Assembly (NCBI GenBank): GCA_001464255.1
Contig: LNFD01000401.1
Coordinates: forward strand, 1 to 7,129
Source: Actinomycetales bacterium Ga0077552
GTDB taxonomy: Bacteria > Actinomycetota > Actinomycetes > Actinomycetales > Microbacteriaceae
Length of the DNA stretch: 7,129 bases
Reading direction: 5' to 3'
A program made the position numbers and the translations under genes. The notes below the pieces were generated by a model. That model saw nothing but the letters and a program-made list of their open reading frames with translations, was not told the origin of the DNA and did not search any database. The first letter of the stretch is position 1. Every line of letters starts with the position of its first letter. Positions 5,490-7,129 of the stretch are shown here, piece after piece.

Positions 5490-6401
5490 GTGAACTCCCT
5501 TCTGCGCCTCTCCGACGAGGTCGCCGCCGCTCTCGCGGCCGGCCGGCCCGTCGTCGCCCTCGAGTCGACCATCATCAGCCACGGTCTTCCGCGGCCGCGC
5601 AACCACGCGGCGGCGCTCGAGTTCGAGAGCATCCTGCGCGACGCGGGCGTCACCCCCGCGACGATCGCCGTGCTCGACGGCGTGCCCCGCATCGGGCTCG
5701 ACGCCGAGGGGGTGCGGCGCATCGCCGACGAGGATCTCGCGAAGGCGAGCGTGCGCGACCTGCCCATCCTCGCCGCGCGCGGCGCGAGCGGGGCGACGAC
5801 GGTCGCCGCCACGGCCCACCTGGCGGCGAAGGCCGGCATCCGCGTGTTCGCGACGGGCGGCCTCGGCGGCGTGCACCGCGGCGCGAGCGAGACCTTCGAC
5901 GAGTCGGCCGACCTCTCGACCCTCGCCGTCACCCCCATCACGGTCGTCTCGGCGGGCGTCAAGAGCGTGCTCGACATCGCCGCGACGCTCGAGCGGCTCG
6001 AGACCTACTCGGTGCCCGTCGTGGGGCTCGGCACGACGGTCTTCCCGAGCTTCTGGCTGCGCGAGAGCGCCTACACGCTCGACTGGGCGGTCGACACCGC
6101 CGAGCAGGTCGCCGACGTGATGGCCGCGCACGATGCGCTCGGCCACACCCAGGGCATCGTCGTCGCCAACCCGATCCCCGCCGACCAGGCCTGGCAGCGC
6201 GAGGAGCACGACCGCGTGCTCGCGACCGCGTTCGCCGAGGCCGAGGCGCAGGGCATCCGCGGCAAGGCCGTCACGCCGTTCCTGCTCGGCCGCATCGTCG
6301 AGCTGAGCGAGGGCCGCAGCCTCGAGGTCAACCTCGACCTCGCGCGCAACAACGTGCGCGTCGCCGGCCGCATCGCCGCGGCGTGGTCAGCCCGAGCCTG
6401 A
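5490..6401 (+). CDS. psuG: Pseudouridine-5'-phosphate glycosidase
   Basis: A 303-residue cytosolic enzyme of the usual family length (about 300-315). It cleaves the C-C glycosidic bond of pseudouridine 5'-phosphate to uracil and ribose 5-phosphate (reversibly), the second step of pseudouridine breakdown. Visible signatures are ALESTIISHGLP (23-34), ATGGLGGVHRG (121-131), DESADL (137-142) and SAGVKSVLD (154-162). K158 corresponds to the Schiff-base lysine (Lys166 in E. coli PsuG). K85, D141 and N281 fall at the same minus-8 shift from the E. coli active-site residues Lys93, Asp149 and Asn289 as I recall them, and E25 lies in the conserved LEST motif. The GTG at 5490 gives the expected N-terminus and fits the leaderless -10 spacing. 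The gene is followed closely by a PfkB kinase gene, the standard partner. Confidence 0.95.
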   Translation: MNSLLRLSDEVAAALAAGRPVVALESTIISHGLPRPRNHAAALEFESILRDAGVTPATIAVLDGVPRIGLDAEGVRRIADEDLAKASVRDLPILAARGASGATTVAATAHLAAKAGIRVFATGGLGGVHRGASETFDESADLSTLAVTPITVVSAGVKSVLDIAATLERLETYSVPVVGLGTTVFPSFWLRESAYTLDWAVDTAEQVADVMAAHDALGHTQGIVVANPIPADQAWQREEHDRVLATAFAEAEAQGIRGKAVTPFLLGRIVELSEGRSLEVNLDLARNNVRVAGRIAAAWSARA

Positions 6402-6412
6402 CCGGCCCCGCC

Positions 6413-7129
6413 GTGACCGGTTCGCGCGCCCTCGTCGTCGGCGACGTCATCGACGACATCATCGTCGTGCCGCGCGGGCCCATCCGCACCGACACCGACA
6501 CCGCCGCGAGCATCACGCGGCACCCGGGCGGCTCCGCGTGCAACACCGCTGCCTGGCTCGGCTGGCTCGGCGCCGCGGTCGACCTCGTGGGGCGCGTCGG
6601 TACGGGCGATGTCGAGCGGCACGCGAGCGCGCTGCGGGCATCCGGCGTCACCCCCCACCTCGGCGAGGACCCGTCCCTGCCGACCGGCACGATCGTGATC
6701 GTCGTCGACGGCGAGACCCGCACGATGCTCACCGATCGCGGGGCGAACGCGGCGCTGCCGGTGGCGGCGGTGACGGATGCCCTGCTCGACGAGGCGGCCG
6801 TGCTGCACCTCACCGGCTACAGCCTCTTCGACGCCTTCACGCTCGACGACCTCGCGGCGCTCACTGAGCGGGCGCACGCCCGCGGGGTGCTCGTGACCTT
6901 CGACCCCGGATCCACCGGCTTCATCGCCGACTTCGGGCTCGAGCGGTTCCGGCGGGCGCTCGCGCACGTCGACGTGCTGCTGCCGAACCTCGACGAGGGG
7001 CGGCTGCTCTCGGGCGAGCACGATCGAGCGGCTGTCGCCGCGGCGCTGCTCGAGCTCTGCCCCGCCGTCGTCATCACGGGCGGAGCGTCGTCGGTACTCG
7101 TCGCGCGACGGGGCGAGCCCGCCGTCGAG
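6413..7129 (+). CDS. PfkB-family carbohydrate kinase, probably pseudouridine kinase (3' end outside window)
   Basis: The frame is open from GTG 6413 through the last base (239 codons), so the C-terminus is missing. The N-terminus LVVGDVIDDIIV, the PfkB signature around HPGGSACNTAAWLGWLG, VGRVGTGD, a TGTIVIVVDGETRTMLTDRGAN lid-type segment, FDPGS and the LLPNLDEGRLL strand-helix are all as in ribokinase-like sugar kinases. The catalytic DTxGAGD motif should lie beyond the edge. Next to psuG, the likely reaction is ATP-dependent phosphorylation of pseudouridine to pseudouridine 5'-phosphate (PsuK role); this is inferred from context, since PfkB substrate choice is hard to read from sequence. 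GTG 6383 is an in-frame alternative that adds 10 residues and overlaps psuG by 19 bp. I chose 6413, 11 bp after the psuG stop, because it leaves a normal short lead into the first strand. No ribosome binding site is obvious for either, consistent with coupling. Confidence 0.85.
   Translation, partial: MTGSRALVVGDVIDDIIVVPRGPIRTDTDTAASITRHPGGSACNTAAWLGWLGAAVDLVGRVGTGDVERHASALRASGVTPHLGEDPSLPTGTIVIVVDGETRTMLTDRGANAALPVAAVTDALLDEAAVLHLTGYSLFDAFTLDDLAALTERAHARGVLVTFDPGSTGFIADFGLERFRRALAHVDVLLPNLDEGRLLSGEHDRAAVAAALLELCPAVVITGGASSVLVARRGEPAVE

Noticed and set aside
3975..6209. A 744-codon minus-strand open frame.
   Set aside because: It runs antisense through the LCP gene, both downstream tRNAs and psuG; long spurious antisense frames are normal at this GC level.
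1..7129. A novel multi-gene system, CRISPR array, riboswitch or insertion sequence.
   Set aside because: Almost every stretch is explained by recognised families or tRNAs. I found no spaced repeats, transposase, terminal inverted repeats or structured leader. Only the partial first gene hints at a defence locus, and it lies mostly outside the window.

Overview
The window looks like chromosomal DNA from a high-GC actinobacterium, most likely of the Microbacteriaceae type. A hand count of positions 2701-2760 gives 44 of 60 bases G or C. Codons end mostly in G/C, GTG starts are common, and several start codons sit exactly where a leaderless transcript would begin. The family assignment is inference from style and gene content; no species-level marker is visible.

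Layout. Positions 1-429 hold the C-terminal end of a specificity-domain protein of a type I/IIG-like DNA methyltransferase. It has clearly lower GC (58 of 120 at 61-180) and codons such as TTA, AGA and ATA, so it looks like the edge of an acquired restriction-modification segment. Core genes follow. A lipid/diacylglycerol kinase family gene lies on the minus strand (524-1510). It is divergent from serS (1583-2848), with 72 bp between the two starts. serS overlaps a Cof-type HAD phosphatase gene (2845-3648) by 4 bp. Next come tRNA-Ser(UGA) (3740-3824), a LytR-CpsA-Psr (LCP) cell-wall ligase gene (3861-5165), tRNA-Ser(GCU) (5212-5300), tRNA-Arg(ACG) (5361-5433) and a strong intrinsic terminator (5439-5470). 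The window ends in a pseudouridine catabolism pair: psuG (5490-6401) and the first 239 codons of a PfkB-family kinase, probably pseudouridine kinase (6413 to the window edge).

How they work together. SerRS and two of its tRNA substrates lie within 3.8 kb, a small serine-decoding neighbourhood. The LCP gene has its own ribosome binding site but no obvious promoter, and starts 36 bp after tRNA-Ser(UGA), so it may be transcribed through that tRNA. The PfkB kinase and PsuG would act in sequence: the kinase makes pseudouridine 5'-phosphate, and PsuG splits it to uracil and ribose 5-phosphate. 

I found no convincing undescribed system. The points most worth a second look are the restriction-modification segment edge, the serS/tRNA-Ser clustering, the exact 6-nt spacing between -10-like elements and three start codons, a hairpin overlapping the tRNA-Arg -10 element, and a surplus of the hexamer GGATGC/GCATCC with no GGACGC/GCGTCC.
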